A stretch of DNA of 64,000 nt from Flavobacterium tyrosinilyticum (GCF_023656565.1 NZ_JAMOKG010000002.1:1432030-1496029); one strand, 5' to 3'. Numbered from the stretch's first letter, positions 23,754 through 32,895 are shown. Notes: generated by a model from the letters alone, not told the origin. Translations and numbers: made by a program.

Positions 23754-24251
23754 TTAAAAAGCAATTCCAAACTGAAAACCTACCGTAAAACTAGCAGGAT
23801 GATCATTTCCAAAACGAACGGGCAATGGCACAGCAACGTAGTAACTGCAGCTTGTATTTTTTATAATTGTTTTATTAAAAACTGGAGTAAAACCATATCT
23901 GCCACCACTTTCAAAAGCGGCTCTTCCGGCAAATGTGTAACCTTTTCCTAAAGCGACCAAAACACCTGGATGGAATAACAAATTGGTTACTTTGCTCGTT
24001 CCTTGATCCTCTTTTATGTTGGGAACGACTTCAAATGAGAATCCGATTTTTTCGTTCTTCCAGATATTGATTCCGGTTGGAAAACCAACAGCATAATAAT
24101 CTCTAAAATTTACAGTAGTTTCATCTTTGTTAATAGTAACTATTGGATGCATAATACCAAAATATCCCACTATTTTAGGATATGTAGTTTGAGAAAAAGA
24201 CGTAAAACCAATAAGTAGTGCTGTAAAAAATAAAATCCTTTTAAATGACAT
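23754..24251 (-). CDS. secreted beta-barrel-like outer-membrane protein
   Basis: 165 residues with an N-terminal signal peptide (MSFKRILFFTALLIGFTSFSQ). The mature part has amphipathic strands (YPKIVGYFGIMHPIVTI, GINIWKNEKIGFSFEVVPN, GVLVALGKGYTFAGRAAFE, ASFTVGFQFGIAF) and ends in Phe, as outer-membrane barrels do. No specific family is recognised. Confidence 0.7.
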   Translation of the reverse strand: MSFKRILFFTALLIGFTSFSQTTYPKIVGYFGIMHPIVTINKDETTVNFRDYYAVGFPTGINIWKNEKIGFSFEVVPNIKEDQGTSKVTNLLFHPGVLVALGKGYTFAGRAAFESGGRYGFTPVFNKTIIKNTSCSYYVAVPLPVRFGNDHPASFTVGFQFGIAF

Positions 24252-24334
24252 TGTTTCTAATTTTTGATTGGATAAACAAAGCTATAAGCATTCGTTTTCA
24301 AAAAATAGAACCCAATTTACCTTTTGTATCTGGT

Positions 24335-25177
24335 TTACTTTTTTGTTTTTTTTCTATAGGAAGAAGGATTTTTTCCTGTATGAAGTTTGAAAATTCTCGT
24401 AAAATGACTTTGATCTGAAAAGCCCGTTATATAAGCAATTTCTGTTAAAGTACTCGAGGAATTTTCGATGAGATGAATTGCTTTTTCAATACGAAGTTTT
24501 CTAACGTATTCGCCAAAATTCAAATCTTCAAAATGTTTTGAAAATTCTCGTGACAAATATGAAGGATTCAAATCTAATTCGCTCGAAATTTTCTTTAAAT
24601 CAAAAGTAAACTGAGTATCAATCTGATCTTGAATTATATTCTTTAAATCCTTTACCCAAGACGGCGTCTTGCCTGATGTTTTTTTGTCATTTAAAAACTT
24701 ATTATAAACTTCATGCAATAGTTTTTCAAACGGACTATTCTGCAAATGATTTTGCTGATATAAATGTGTTGCCCAACTGTATAAGGCATCATACAAAAGC
24801 ATTCCTTTTTCTAATAATTCGTAATCATTGGTAATATTATAAGCCAATCCAGCAGAAATGGCCCAAAGTCCCGCCGATTCTTTAGCAATTTCGTGCCTAT
24901 CAGTATCAGCGCCGCGTACAATTCCTGCAATAATCTTAATTGCTGGATCTTTAATTTCATATTTTTTGACTATATAATCAAAAGTGCTTTCTTCATTATA
25001 ATGAGTAAACTCAACATCTGGAATATCAAACGGAATGGCGCCAAGTTCCTTTGCCTTGGTTATAACGTCATTAAAAGGAACATAAATAAATTCAGATTCA
25101 GAATCGACAAATTTTCGAATCAGCCATGGACAGGCAATTCGATCTATTTTAGGTCTCTCTCTGGTAATCCATTTCAT
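24335..25177 (-). CDS. ChrB-domain/AraC fusion regulator
   Basis: 280 residues. Residues 1 to about 135 match the chromate-resistance ChrB C-terminal domain (MKWITRERPKIDRIACPWLIRKF, GAIPFDIPDVEFTHYNEESTFD, IKIIAGIVRGADTDRHEIAKESAGL, YELLEKGMLLYDALYSW). Residues about 185-278 are an AraC-type double helix-turn-helix (LDLNPSYLSREFSKHFEDLNFGEYVRKLRIEKAIHLIE, LTEIAYITGFSDQSHFTRIFKLHTGKNPSSYR). ChrB normally controls or assists the chromate exporter ChrA; here the same module is a sensor-like domain on an AraC regulator. No chrA is in the window. The next gene downstream is the barrel protein at 23754, in the same direction. Confidence 0.85.
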   Translation of the reverse strand: MKWITRERPKIDRIACPWLIRKFVDSESEFIYVPFNDVITKAKELGAIPFDIPDVEFTHYNEESTFDYIVKKYEIKDPAIKIIAGIVRGADTDRHEIAKESAGLWAISAGLAYNITNDYELLEKGMLLYDALYSWATHLYQQNHLQNSPFEKLLHEVYNKFLNDKKTSGKTPSWVKDLKNIIQDQIDTQFTFDLKKISSELDLNPSYLSREFSKHFEDLNFGEYVRKLRIEKAIHLIENSSSTLTEIAYITGFSDQSHFTRIFKLHTGKNPSSYRKKTKK

Positions 25178-25445
25178 TTTGAAATACTATTTGAAGAATG
25201 TTTTCTAAAATTTAGCTAAACTACATTATTTTAGGATCTTTCAAAAACTTGATTTTGAATTTAATAAATCGTTTATTTAAGTTAATTAATTTTTTTCACT
25301 GCCTAAGTAATGATTTTTCCTATATTAGCTTCAAAAGAATTCTATCAATTACAATAAAAAAACACTGCTGATTGGTCTTTAAATAAAGAAAATTATGTAT
25401 GCCGAATTGCAGAAAATTAATTCAAAATAAACATACAATACCCAT

Positions 25446-25946
25446 ATGATCTTAGCCTTTGACACCTATTATTTTGATCAAAAAGCAAAAACAATCTGCC
25501 TTGAATTTGCGGAATGGAATGAAGATAAGAACTTCAAAGTTCATTCAGAAATAATAGATAACGTAGAAGAATATATACCCGGAGAATTCTACAAAAGAGA
25601 ATTGCCTTGTATCCTGAGCTTATTAAAACAAATACATTTGTCGACTATAGAGGTTATAGTAGTTGATGGTTTTGTTTATTTAAACGATGAAAACAAATAC
25701 GGTCTAGGCGGTTATTTATACGAGAAACTGAATAAACAAATTCCGATTATTGGTGTTGCCAAAACGAATTTTGCTTCTATAGAAAAGAATAAAAAAGCAC
25801 TATATAGAGGCGAAAGCAAGAAACCTTTATACATAACTTCTATCGGAATTGATTTGGATGAAGCCTACAAAAAAGTGGAGAGCATGGCCGGCGAGTTTAG
25901 ATTTCCAACTTTGCTGAAAGAATTGGATAGATTGACTAAGGAATAA
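25446..25946 (+). CDS. endonuclease V-like protein
   Basis: A 166-residue protein resembling endonuclease V, which nicks DNA near deaminated bases such as inosine. The catalytic-region motifs MILAFDTYYF (Asp6), EYIPGEFYKRELPCIL (Glu47 or Glu52), VIVVDGFVYL (Asp73) and IIGVAKTNF are in the family order. It is shorter than E. coli Nfi, and the His of the family's PGH motif near the C-terminus is replaced (ITSIGIDLDEA), so activity may differ. It is monocistronic. Confidence 0.75.
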   Translation: MILAFDTYYFDQKAKTICLEFAEWNEDKNFKVHSEIIDNVEEYIPGEFYKRELPCILSLLKQIHLSTIEVIVVDGFVYLNDENKYGLGGYLYEKLNKQIPIIGVAKTNFASIEKNKKALYRGESKKPLYITSIGIDLDEAYKKVESMAGEFRFPTLLKELDRLTKE

Positions 25947-25950
25947 TAAA

Positions 25951-25981
25951 AAACTCCTCAAGAAATTGAGGAGTTTTTTTT
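25951..25981. terminator. bidirectional terminator
   Basis: AAACTCCTCA (25951-25960) pairs with TGAGGAGTTT (25967-25976), followed by a T-run; between convergent endonuclease V and HD-domain genes. Confidence 0.88.
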
Positions 25982-25982
25982 A

Positions 25983-26564
25983 TTATACGAATTGATTTGA
26001 ACTCAGAAACCGATGATATTCATTTATTTTAAGTTTCAATCGGTTTGCCAAATATTCGTTTCCGTCTTTCAGTTCATTGTGTAAAATTTCGGCTTCGGCA
26101 ATGTATTTTAGTTTTTTATCATCATTCCAATAAAAAGGTGGTTCGTATAGATTTGAAATTCTGTCGGCCATTTTAACCGCCCAAACTTCTATGGGTTGTT
26201 GTTTGATTCTTCTTAAGCTATCCATCATTTTTTCTGAAGAATCTTTGATTCTATCATCTTTAGTTAAAGCAAGAACTCCAGATGCTACCTGACCGCCAAA
26301 TAAGTCAACCACTTTTTCATATTTCATTTCAGTATCTTCTATTGTATCATGAAGCATAGCGCATTTGATTGCCAGATCAACATTCATGTTTTCAGTAAAT
26401 CGAGCAGCATTTATAATCTCAAAAACAACACCTCCGATATGATTGAGATATTCAACTTGTTCGTCCTCATTAAATCCGCCATACTTTTGTCCGTTATGAA
26501 GTTTTGAAACCAGCTTCCAAACATTCTGAATTTCATCTATTGACCAGTCTTTGTGCTCTTTCAT
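25983..26564 (-). CDS. HD-domain hydrolase, MESH1/SpoT-hydrolase-like
   Basis: 193 residues from the Met at 26564 (MKEHKDWSIDEIQNVWKLVS); the frame is open to 26627 but the extra 21 residues look non-native. HD motifs are VSKLHNGQKYGG, EYLNHIGGVVFEI, AIKCAMLHDTIEDTEMKYEKVVDLFG and VWAVKMADRISNLYEP. These match the hydrolase domain of RelA/SpoT and of MESH1 small alarmone hydrolases, without any synthetase, TGS or ACT domain. It may therefore degrade (p)ppGpp or a related nucleotide or NADPH. It lies 82 nt downstream of an unknown membrane gene. Confidence 0.78.
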   Translation of the reverse strand: MKEHKDWSIDEIQNVWKLVSKLHNGQKYGGFNEDEQVEYLNHIGGVVFEIINAARFTENMNVDLAIKCAMLHDTIEDTEMKYEKVVDLFGGQVASGVLALTKDDRIKDSSEKMMDSLRRIKQQPIEVWAVKMADRISNLYEPPFYWNDDKKLKYIAEAEILHNELKDGNEYLANRLKLKINEYHRFLSSNQFV

Positions 26565-26646
26565 TTGTCTTGTGTATTGTAGTTTTTTATATTGTTGTAA
26601 TGTATTGCTTTTTCTAAAGATCTGCAATCGTTTTAAAGTTTAAAAA

Positions 26647-27204
26647 TTAGTATATACCTATCTCAAAAAATCGCATAATGGCTATGGCTGCAATAAAAAT
26701 TCCAATAAGAATATAATTAATCTTCTGCGGAATTTTTGCCAAGCCATTTAATAGTAGCATAAAGCCTAAAAAGAGCGCAAATAGGCCTTGTCGAATTTTA
26801 TACCACTCTCGATTATGGTAAAATTCATCTGGTGTCATTAAAGAATTTCCGTTTAAACTAAGGCCGATTACCGTAATTTCATTCTTGCCTTCAGAAAGAT
26901 TTTCAAAATCTGATGATTTGATTAATAAATCGACTTTTTGTCCCTTTTTTAAATTTGCCACAGCATCCTGTTTACCTTTGGAAACACTTGCATTCAAAAT
27001 ATTAAATCGATTCTTAAAGGTTTTTGTCCAAAATTTATAATCGGCAGTGCTTCTACCCTTTGCACTGGCGATGTCGTTTTCCAGTTCTACCGTAATTTTT
27101 TGCAATTCTGTTCTTTTGGATGTCACATTATTAGATAACCCAAAATACAACATCAGAATTCCTATAAATATAAAATACCAATTTCGGTTTGATTTTTTCG
27201 CCAA
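26647..27204 (-). CDS. hypothetical membrane protein
   Basis: 185 residues. An N-terminal membrane helix (NWYFIFIGILMLYFGLSNNV) is followed by an extracytoplasmic, mixed-charge domain (about 28-125, ELQKITVELENDIASAKGRS, KKGQKVDLLIKSSDFENLSE). Two further helices are at the C-terminus (GLFALFLGFMLLLNGLAKI, YILIGIFIAAIAIMRFFEIG). No family is recognised. It may be co-transcribed with the HD-domain gene downstream. Confidence 0.65.
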   Translation of the reverse strand: MAKKSNRNWYFIFIGILMLYFGLSNNVTSKRTELQKITVELENDIASAKGRSTADYKFWTKTFKNRFNILNASVSKGKQDAVANLKKGQKVDLLIKSSDFENLSEGKNEITVIGLSLNGNSLMTPDEFYHNREWYKIRQGLFALFLGFMLLLNGLAKIPQKINYILIGIFIAAIAIMRFFEIGIY

Positions 27205-27355
27205 TTTTTAAGTTTAAAATTTATATCTGAGATTTAAGTTGAAAAGTGAGATAAATGTAAATCATTTTGTTGCTAATATAGGAACTCTATAATTGACGAT
27301 TTGTAAAAATCAACGTTTTAATTCCTATTTTCGCTAAAATGAAAGCAAAAGTAAA

Positions 27356-27886
27356 ATGACTGAAGTAAAAATAATTTTTCGTTTTAATATATCTGAAGTT
27401 GTATGTCCTCCAGTTGACAAAATCCTACATTCTGAAAAAGAGTTAAATATTATTTCAGAAGACCGAATTAAAAATGATTTCTTAAAGAGTGATCATGCTA
27501 TTGCAACTAAAATTAATAGCTATATAGATAACGGAGAATTGATTCCGACAGCATTATGGCAATCATTTTGGTTATCTATGATTTATAAGGGAAAAATGAA
27601 TGTTTTTACAGCAGGAATAGGAGATGTTAATCAATTTAAAGAATTTGAAGAATGCCTAGAGATTAATAACTATACACTTTCTGAAATCATTTATTTAAAG
27701 CTAAACGATATTTCTAAAATTACTCAAATGGCAAAACAGAAGTATTCAAAAATGTATGATGACGAGGCAATATTGAAAAATCATATTGAAAAATATAACA
27801 AGATGAGAGAAGAAATAATTGATTATGCTTTGCCAAAATATAAAGTATCAATGGATAATTTCTTTTCAAAACAAATAGAAGTATAA
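27356..27886 (+). CDS. hypothetical protein
   Basis: 176 residues, cytoplasmic, AT-rich coding. The N-terminus TEVKIIFRFNISEVVCPPVD is strand-like; the middle and C-terminal parts are helical (ISKITQMAKQKYSKMYDDEA, HIEKYNKMREEIIDYALPKY). I recognise no family and see no operon partner. Confidence 0.6.
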   Translation: MTEVKIIFRFNISEVVCPPVDKILHSEKELNIISEDRIKNDFLKSDHAIATKINSYIDNGELIPTALWQSFWLSMIYKGKMNVFTAGIGDVNQFKEFEECLEINNYTLSEIIYLKLNDISKITQMAKQKYSKMYDDEAILKNHIEKYNKMREEIIDYALPKYKVSMDNFFSKQIEV

Positions 27887-27904
27887 AGCTTAAAAATATA
27901 GCAT

Positions 27905-27940
27905 AAAAAAACTCCTTAAGAAATTAAGAAGTTTTTTATG
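27905..27940. terminator. bidirectional terminator
   Basis: AAAAAACTCCTTAA pairs with TTAAGAAGTTTTTT around an AGAAA loop, with one mismatch, between convergent genes. Confidence 0.8.
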
Positions 27941-27950
27941 TGTTTAAAAC

Positions 27951-29555
27951 CTATTGTTTTTTTCTACTTTTTATCAATTTGTTTCCTATCATAAAAAGAC
28001 CAAGAACGACTAAAAAATGAATTAAATATGATTTAGGTTCATCGTTTCCATTTGTTACAGAAAAAACACGATTCCATCTTATTTTGTTTATACCAGAGGC
28101 ATTTTTCTCCCAGCTAAACCAGATAAATACGGGTTTTCCAATTACGTGATCAAAAGGAACAAATCCCCAGAATCTTGCATCTAGAGAATTTTGGCGATTA
28201 TCTCCCATCATCCAATAGTAATCTTGTTTAAAAGTATAAGTGTCGCTTGGTTTTCCGTTTATTACAATTTGGTTGCCTTTAACTTTTAAACTATTATGTT
28301 CATACTCTTTGATTATTCGTTTGTAAAAAGGCAACGTTTCTTTATTTAATTTTACGGTTTTTCCTTTCTTCGGAATATAAATCGGGCCATAATTATCGAT
28401 ATTCCAACCCAATGAACGGATATGAGGAAATACATTTCCGTCTTCGCCTTTGGGCGTCAATTGTTTTTTAACGCTTTTTACAACAGGATTGCTTGCCATT
28501 AGCTTAGCTTCATCATCTGTTAGAGTCAAAAAATAAGCTCCAGTATTGGTTAGTGCAAAATAGCCATTGTCGTATCTTAAACCTTCTCTTGCTCCGTAAG
28601 ACTTAAGCTCATCCTGACTTATAGCCTGTCCTTTTGTATCAATTAGAAAATTATATTGAGGTTTTGCGCTTTTTGGCAATACTGATATTTTGCTATTAAT
28701 ATAAATATCTCCGTCACGAATTTCTAGAGTATCACCAGCTATTCCGACACATCGTTTAACTAAATTTGTTTTCTTGTCAATTGGTTTGTAATAGTTTCGA
28801 TCTGGATTAAAATTATCCATATTTCGCAAAGTATCTGCGGGTTGATTAAAAACGACAATTTCATTACGTTTGATTTCTTCTAATGCTGGAAATCTAAAAT
28901 AGGGCAACTGAAACTTATTCAATACTGAGTTTTCCTTTTTGGTAAAGTCATCATTAAATAAATAAGATTTCAAACCTAAAACAGGAATCGAATCATGAAC
29001 CATAGGTAATGCAACCGAAGTCATCGGTGCTCGTGCGCCAAAATTAATTTTACTAACAAACAAAAAATCACCCGTATACAATGTTTTTTCTAGAGATGAA
29101 GACGGAATTGTAAAGGGCTGAATAATATAGGTATGAACCAATGTCGCAACAATAATAGCAAATACTAGAGATCCTATGGTGTCTTCCGTTTTGGATTTTG
29201 GGCGTAAATCTCTATTTTCGATATAGGATACATCTTTTGAATCGTAGTTTAAAAATGCAATATAGAAGCCAAATGTTATCAAAACCAATAGCGTATCCTT
29301 TGTGGAGTTTTTACCAAAGCTTCTAATAAATTCGATCCAAACAACAGGAATCATCAAAAGATTAATTATCGGAATGAAAAGTAATAACACCCACCAAAGA
29401 GGACGTTTTATAATTTTCATCATTACAACTAAATTGTAAAAAGGAATAAATGACTCTATCGGTTTTCTGCCAGCTTTTATGTAAAGTTTCCAAGTAGATA
29501 ATCCATGGATAATTTGAACGATTAAGATAAAAATAAGCCATTGCGATAAATTCAT
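27951..29555 (-). CDS. lepB: signal peptidase I, large flavobacterial form
   Basis: 534 residues, about twice the usual length. It cleaves signal peptides of exported proteins at the inner membrane. Three or four N-terminal helices (residues 1-105) resemble DUF5684 and precede the anchor helix (SLVFAIIVATLVHTYII, about 129-145). The catalytic Ser is in FTIPSSSLEKTL (about 152-154) and the general-base Lys in VKRCVGIAGD (Lys267). A long inserted domain (about 275-450) precedes box E (MMGDNRQNSLDARFWGFVPF). A C-terminal helix (IHFLVVLGLFMIGNKLI) follows. This organisation is typical of Flavobacteriia. Confidence 0.93.
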   Translation of the reverse strand: MNLSQWLIFILIVQIIHGLSTWKLYIKAGRKPIESFIPFYNLVVMMKIIKRPLWWVLLLFIPIINLLMIPVVWIEFIRSFGKNSTKDTLLVLITFGFYIAFLNYDSKDVSYIENRDLRPKSKTEDTIGSLVFAIIVATLVHTYIIQPFTIPSSSLEKTLYTGDFLFVSKINFGARAPMTSVALPMVHDSIPVLGLKSYLFNDDFTKKENSVLNKFQLPYFRFPALEEIKRNEIVVFNQPADTLRNMDNFNPDRNYYKPIDKKTNLVKRCVGIAGDTLEIRDGDIYINSKISVLPKSAKPQYNFLIDTKGQAISQDELKSYGAREGLRYDNGYFALTNTGAYFLTLTDDEAKLMASNPVVKSVKKQLTPKGEDGNVFPHIRSLGWNIDNYGPIYIPKKGKTVKLNKETLPFYKRIIKEYEHNSLKVKGNQIVINGKPSDTYTFKQDYYWMMGDNRQNSLDARFWGFVPFDHVIGKPVFIWFSWEKNASGINKIRWNRVFSVTNGNDEPKSYLIHFLVVLGLFMIGNKLIKSRKKQ

Positions 29556-29741
29556 GTTTTTGAGGGTTTAATTGGTTGTCTTTTTATACTAAAAATATAT
29601 TGATTTAGTATAAGTAGTATTTTGCATAATTTGTTACAAATACTAAAACACAAACAATTAAAATTTAGATTTTAATTGCCTTTCTCAGTTAATTCGATAA
29701 TCTTAGTGCAATGCCATTTACCCTAATATAGAATAAGTTTT

Positions 29742-30323
29742 TTATGTTAGTGTAATTTTATTTTTCTTAATAATTGCTCTTAGATTGTTTATTGCGTAAC
29801 GCATTCTTCCCAACGCTGTATTTATGCTAATTTCTTTTTCTTCAGATATTTCTTTAAAACTCATATTACGATATAATCGCATTTCAACTATTTCTTTTTG
29901 ATCGTCATTGAGTTCTTCTATGAGTTTTTTTAAATCAATTTGAATCTGGTTTGTAATTATTCTATTTTCAATATTTGGAGAATTATCAGATAAAATAGAA
30001 AAAATGGAAAATTCATCAGTATCTCTATGTATTGGCATTCGTTTTATTTTACGGAAATGATCCATAATCAAATTGTGAGAAATTCTCATAACCCAAGAAA
30101 CGAATTTATCTTCTTCCTTGTAAGAGTTGCTTTTAAGTGTCTTAATTACTTTAACAAACGTATCTTGAAAAATATCATTTGCAATATCTGTATCCTTTAT
30201 CTTAGAGTATATAAAACCATATATTCTAGATTTATGTCTATTAATTAATTTTGAGAGCGCTTCTTCGTTACCTGCTACGTACTTTTTTATCAATAAAGAA
30301 TCAGGTATAGTCAATTCAGTCAT
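29742..30323 (-). CDS. ECF-type RNA polymerase sigma factor
   Basis: 193 residues with region 2 (NEEALSKLINRHKSRIYGFI, DIANDIFQDTFVKVIKTLKS, FVSWVMRISHNLIMDHFRKI) and region 4 (LNDDQKEIVEMRLYRNMSFKEIS, INTALGRMRYAINNL). There is no region 1.1 or 3. No anti-sigma gene is adjacent, so control is likely at another level. Paralogues with the YRNMSFKEIS motif are widespread in Flavobacteriia, and their regulons are mostly unknown. Confidence 0.9.
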   Translation of the reverse strand: MTELTIPDSLLIKKYVAGNEEALSKLINRHKSRIYGFIYSKIKDTDIANDIFQDTFVKVIKTLKSNSYKEEDKFVSWVMRISHNLIMDHFRKIKRMPIHRDTDEFSIFSILSDNSPNIENRIITNQIQIDLKKLIEELNDDQKEIVEMRLYRNMSFKEISEEKEISINTALGRMRYAINNLRAIIKKNKITLT

Positions 30324-30562
30324 AACATCAAATTTTTAATTTTTGGAGTTGCAAAATTAAAGATGAATTGAATCTATATTTTTGCCTATTAAGACTTTAA
30401 AGTATCAAAATAGGGTCTTTTTTTATATAATTCCAGTTTCCTCCAAAAAATATAATCTAACATTTGACAGAACTTAGTTTAAAGGGACAAAATCTTTTTT
30501 ATAAAATAAGCGGTAAAGAAATTTTGTGCGGAAGTATAGAAATAAAATAAGCTGCTAAAAAG

Positions 30563-30598
30563 AAAAATCCTGTAAATCAAAAGACTTACAGGATTTTC
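30563..30598 (-). terminator. terminator downstream of tRNA-Tyr
   Basis: AAAATCCTGTAA (30565-30576) pairs perfectly with TTACAGGATTTT (30587-30598); read on the minus strand the stem is followed by a T-rich tract. Confidence 0.8.
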
Positions 30599-30607
30599 GT
30601 TTCTTTG

Positions 30608-30688
30608 TGGGGAGAGCAGGATTCGAACCTGCGAAGTTCACACAGCAGATTTACAGTCTGCCCTCGTTGGCCGCTTGAGTATCTCCCC
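30608..30688 (-). tRNA. tRNA-Tyr (anticodon GTA)
   Basis: On the minus strand an 81-nt class II tRNA begins GGGGAGATACTCAAGCGG and ends in an acceptor arm pairing with it (CTCTCCCC plus discriminator A). The anticodon loop is CTGTAAA, anticodon GTA. The T arm is GCAGGTTCGAATCCTGC. The CCA end is not encoded. It lies in tandem downstream of tRNA-Val. Confidence 0.95.
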
Positions 30689-30730
30689 AAAATCTGATTG
30701 CTAATTACAATTTATTGCATTCAGGAAATT

Positions 30731-30759
30731 CAAAAAAAAATCCTTAATTTCTTAAGGAT
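30731..30759 (-). terminator. terminator between tRNA-Val and tRNA-Tyr
   Basis: ATCCTTAA (30740-30747) pairs with TTAAGGAT (30752-30759); on the minus strand it is followed by a T-run. The two tRNAs may thus be partly uncoupled. Confidence 0.6.
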
Positions 30760-30766
30760 ATTTTTG

Positions 30767-30841
30767 TGGGCGATGAGGGGTTCGAACCCCCGACCCCCTC
30801 GGTGTAAACGAGGTGCTCTGAACCAGCTGAGCTAATCGCCC
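30767..30841 (-). tRNA. tRNA-Val (anticodon TAC)
   Basis: The minus strand reads GGGCGATTAGCTCAGCTGG and then an anticodon stem CCTCG/CGAGG with loop TTTACAC, giving anticodon TAC. The T arm is GGGGGTTCGAACCCC, and the acceptor stem is GGGCGAT/ATCGCCC with discriminator A. CCA is not encoded. Confidence 0.95.
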
Positions 30842-31051
30842 TATTTTACTAGGTTGCTATCGTTTGTGATTGCGAGTGCAAATATACAGCTAGATTTTAT
30901 ATTTCCAAGCCTTTTTTTGAAAAAAGTAAAAAAAACATCAATAAAAATATCTAGAAAACTATTTTTCAGCGAATTAAAAAAGCAAAAAAATCTGCAATTT
31001 CTAAATTTAAGTTAAAAATTCAATGCTCGAAAGCTAATTCAGAATATTCTT

Positions 31052-31082
31052 TTTGTATTCATTTGCTATAGTCATACCTTTG
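31052..31082 (+). promoter_or_regulatory. promoter of the ABC exporter gene
   Basis: TTTG (31052-31055), 19 nt, then TACCTTTG (31075-31082) matches the Bacteroidota -33/-7 consensus. Transcription would start near 31088, with a leader of about 17 nt. Confidence 0.72.
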
Positions 31083-31104
31083 CGTACCTTAATTGTATAT
31101 TCAA

Positions 31105-32895
31105 ATGGCAAGATTTCAAGAAAATGATTTACCTAAAGCTAAATTAAACTCTAACTCCCTTCAAAAAGCTCTCCGAATTTTTAAATACGCTAAAAACCAC
31201 AAATGGAAATTTTTCCTAGGTTTGATTTTCTTATTTTTAACAAGCGCCACTGCCCTAGCCTTTCCTAAATTGATGGGAATGCTGGTTGATTGCGTTACGA
31301 ATAAAGACCTTTCTAAAGCAAACGAAATTGCTCTTGGTTTAATGGTAATTCTCGGACTTCAGGCAATTTTCTCGTTTTTCAGAATTTCATTGTTTGTAAA
31401 TTTTACCGAAAACTCTCTTTCTAATATTCGTTTTGCATTATATGAGAATCTGATAAAATTACCCATGTCGTTTTATTCTCAAAAACGTGTTGGAGAACTT
31501 AATAGTAGAATCAGTGCCGATATTTCGCAATTGCAAGATACTTTCAGCACCACTATTGCAGAGTTTCTGCGTCAGTTTATTTTAATTATTGGAGGTTTTG
31601 TAATCTTAGGAAGCATTAGTCCTAAATTAACCTTAATGATGCTGGCAATTGTGCCTATTGTAGCAGTTGCTGCTGTCATCTTTGGAAGATTTATTCGTAA
31701 ATACGGAAAAAAGACACAAGATAAAGTTGCCGAAAGCCAGGTTATAGTTGAAGAAACGCTGCAAGGAATTAGCAATGTAAAGGCATTTGCTAACGAATGG
31801 TACGAAATTCAGCGTTATAAAAACAAGATTAGAGAAATTGTAAAAATCGCTATTAAAGGTGGTCAATACAGAGGTTATTTTGCTTCATTTATTATTCTTT
31901 GCCTTTTCGGATGTGTCGTAGCTGTTGTTTGGTACGGAATCACATTAACGATTAAAGGAGAAGTTGAAGGTGTTGGTGATTTAATCTCGTTTGTATTATA
32001 TACTACATTTATTGGTGCTTCTTTTGGTGGAATTGCAGAAATGTACGCGCAAATTCAAAAAGCAGTTGGCGCAACAGAGCGTGTTTTTGAATTATTAGAA
32101 GAAACTCCAGAAGAAATCAATGCTAAGCCAAGACTTTCGGCAGTTGAAAAAATAAAAGGAAATGTAGCTTTCAATAACGTTGCTTTTAGTTATCCTTCAA
32201 GAAAGGAAGTTCAGGTTTTAAAAGATGTGAATTTCAATGCCGAATTCGGCCAGAAAATAGCAATCGTTGGACAAAGTGGAGCAGGAAAATCTACTATTTC
32301 TTCGCTTTTATTGCGTTTTTACGACATTACTTCGGGAGAAATTTTAGTTGATGGAAAAAATATTTACGATTATGATTTAGAAAATCTTCGCGGCAATATG
32401 AGTATCGTTCCTCAAGATGTTATTTTGTTTGGTGGAACAATTAGAGAAAATATCGCTTATGGAAATCCAAACGCTTCAGAAGAAGAAATTATAGCTGCCG
32501 CTAAACAAGCTAATGCTTTTAATTTTGTAGATGGCTTCCCTGAGAAATTTGAAACTTTGGTTGGAGAACGAGGAGTTAAACTTTCTGGAGGTCAGCGTCA
32601 GCGTATCGCAATTGCGAGAGCTTTGCTTAAAAATCCAAGCATTTTGATATTAGACGAAGCCACTTCTTCTTTAGATAGTGAAAGCGAAAAACTAGTTCAA
32701 GAAGCTTTAGAAGTTTTAATGGAAGGAAGAACAAGCATTATTATTGCGCACAGGCTTTCTACCATTAGAAATGCAGACAAAATCTTAGTTTTAGATAACG
32801 GAAGAATTTCTGAAGAAGGAACACATCAGGAATTAATAAACTTAGAAAACGGAATTTATAAGAATTTAAGCAACTTACAGTTTAGTAACTCTTAA
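31105..32895 (+). CDS. MsbA-like ABC exporter (permease-ATPase)
   Basis: 596 residues from the ATG at 31105; an in-frame TTG at 31093 is less likely. An N-terminal six-helix exporter domain (about 30-330, starting FFLGLIFLFLTSATALAFPKLMG) is followed by the ATPase domain: GQSGAGKST (Walker A), Q-loop VPQDVILFGGTIRENIAYG, signature LSGGQRQRIAIARALL, Walker B SILILDEATSSLDSES and H-loop IIAHRLSTI. As a half-transporter it should act as a homodimer exporting lipids or drugs. It is monocistronic with a strong promoter, which suits a housekeeping lipid flippase. Confidence 0.92.
   Translation: MARFQENDLPKAKLNSNSLQKALRIFKYAKNHKWKFFLGLIFLFLTSATALAFPKLMGMLVDCVTNKDLSKANEIALGLMVILGLQAIFSFFRISLFVNFTENSLSNIRFALYENLIKLPMSFYSQKRVGELNSRISADISQLQDTFSTTIAEFLRQFILIIGGFVILGSISPKLTLMMLAIVPIVAVAAVIFGRFIRKYGKKTQDKVAESQVIVEETLQGISNVKAFANEWYEIQRYKNKIREIVKIAIKGGQYRGYFASFIILCLFGCVVAVVWYGITLTIKGEVEGVGDLISFVLYTTFIGASFGGIAEMYAQIQKAVGATERVFELLEETPEEINAKPRLSAVEKIKGNVAFNNVAFSYPSRKEVQVLKDVNFNAEFGQKIAIVGQSGAGKSTISSLLLRFYDITSGEILVDGKNIYDYDLENLRGNMSIVPQDVILFGGTIRENIAYGNPNASEEEIIAAAKQANAFNFVDGFPEKFETLVGERGVKLSGGQRQRIAIARALLKNPSILILDEATSSLDSESEKLVQEALEVLMEGRTSIIIAHRLSTIRNADKILVLDNGRISEEGTHQELINLENGIYKNLSNLQFSNS

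Noticed and set aside
25395-25430. Ten-codon frame upstream of the endonuclease V gene
   Set aside because: Too short, with no promoter or regulatory signature.
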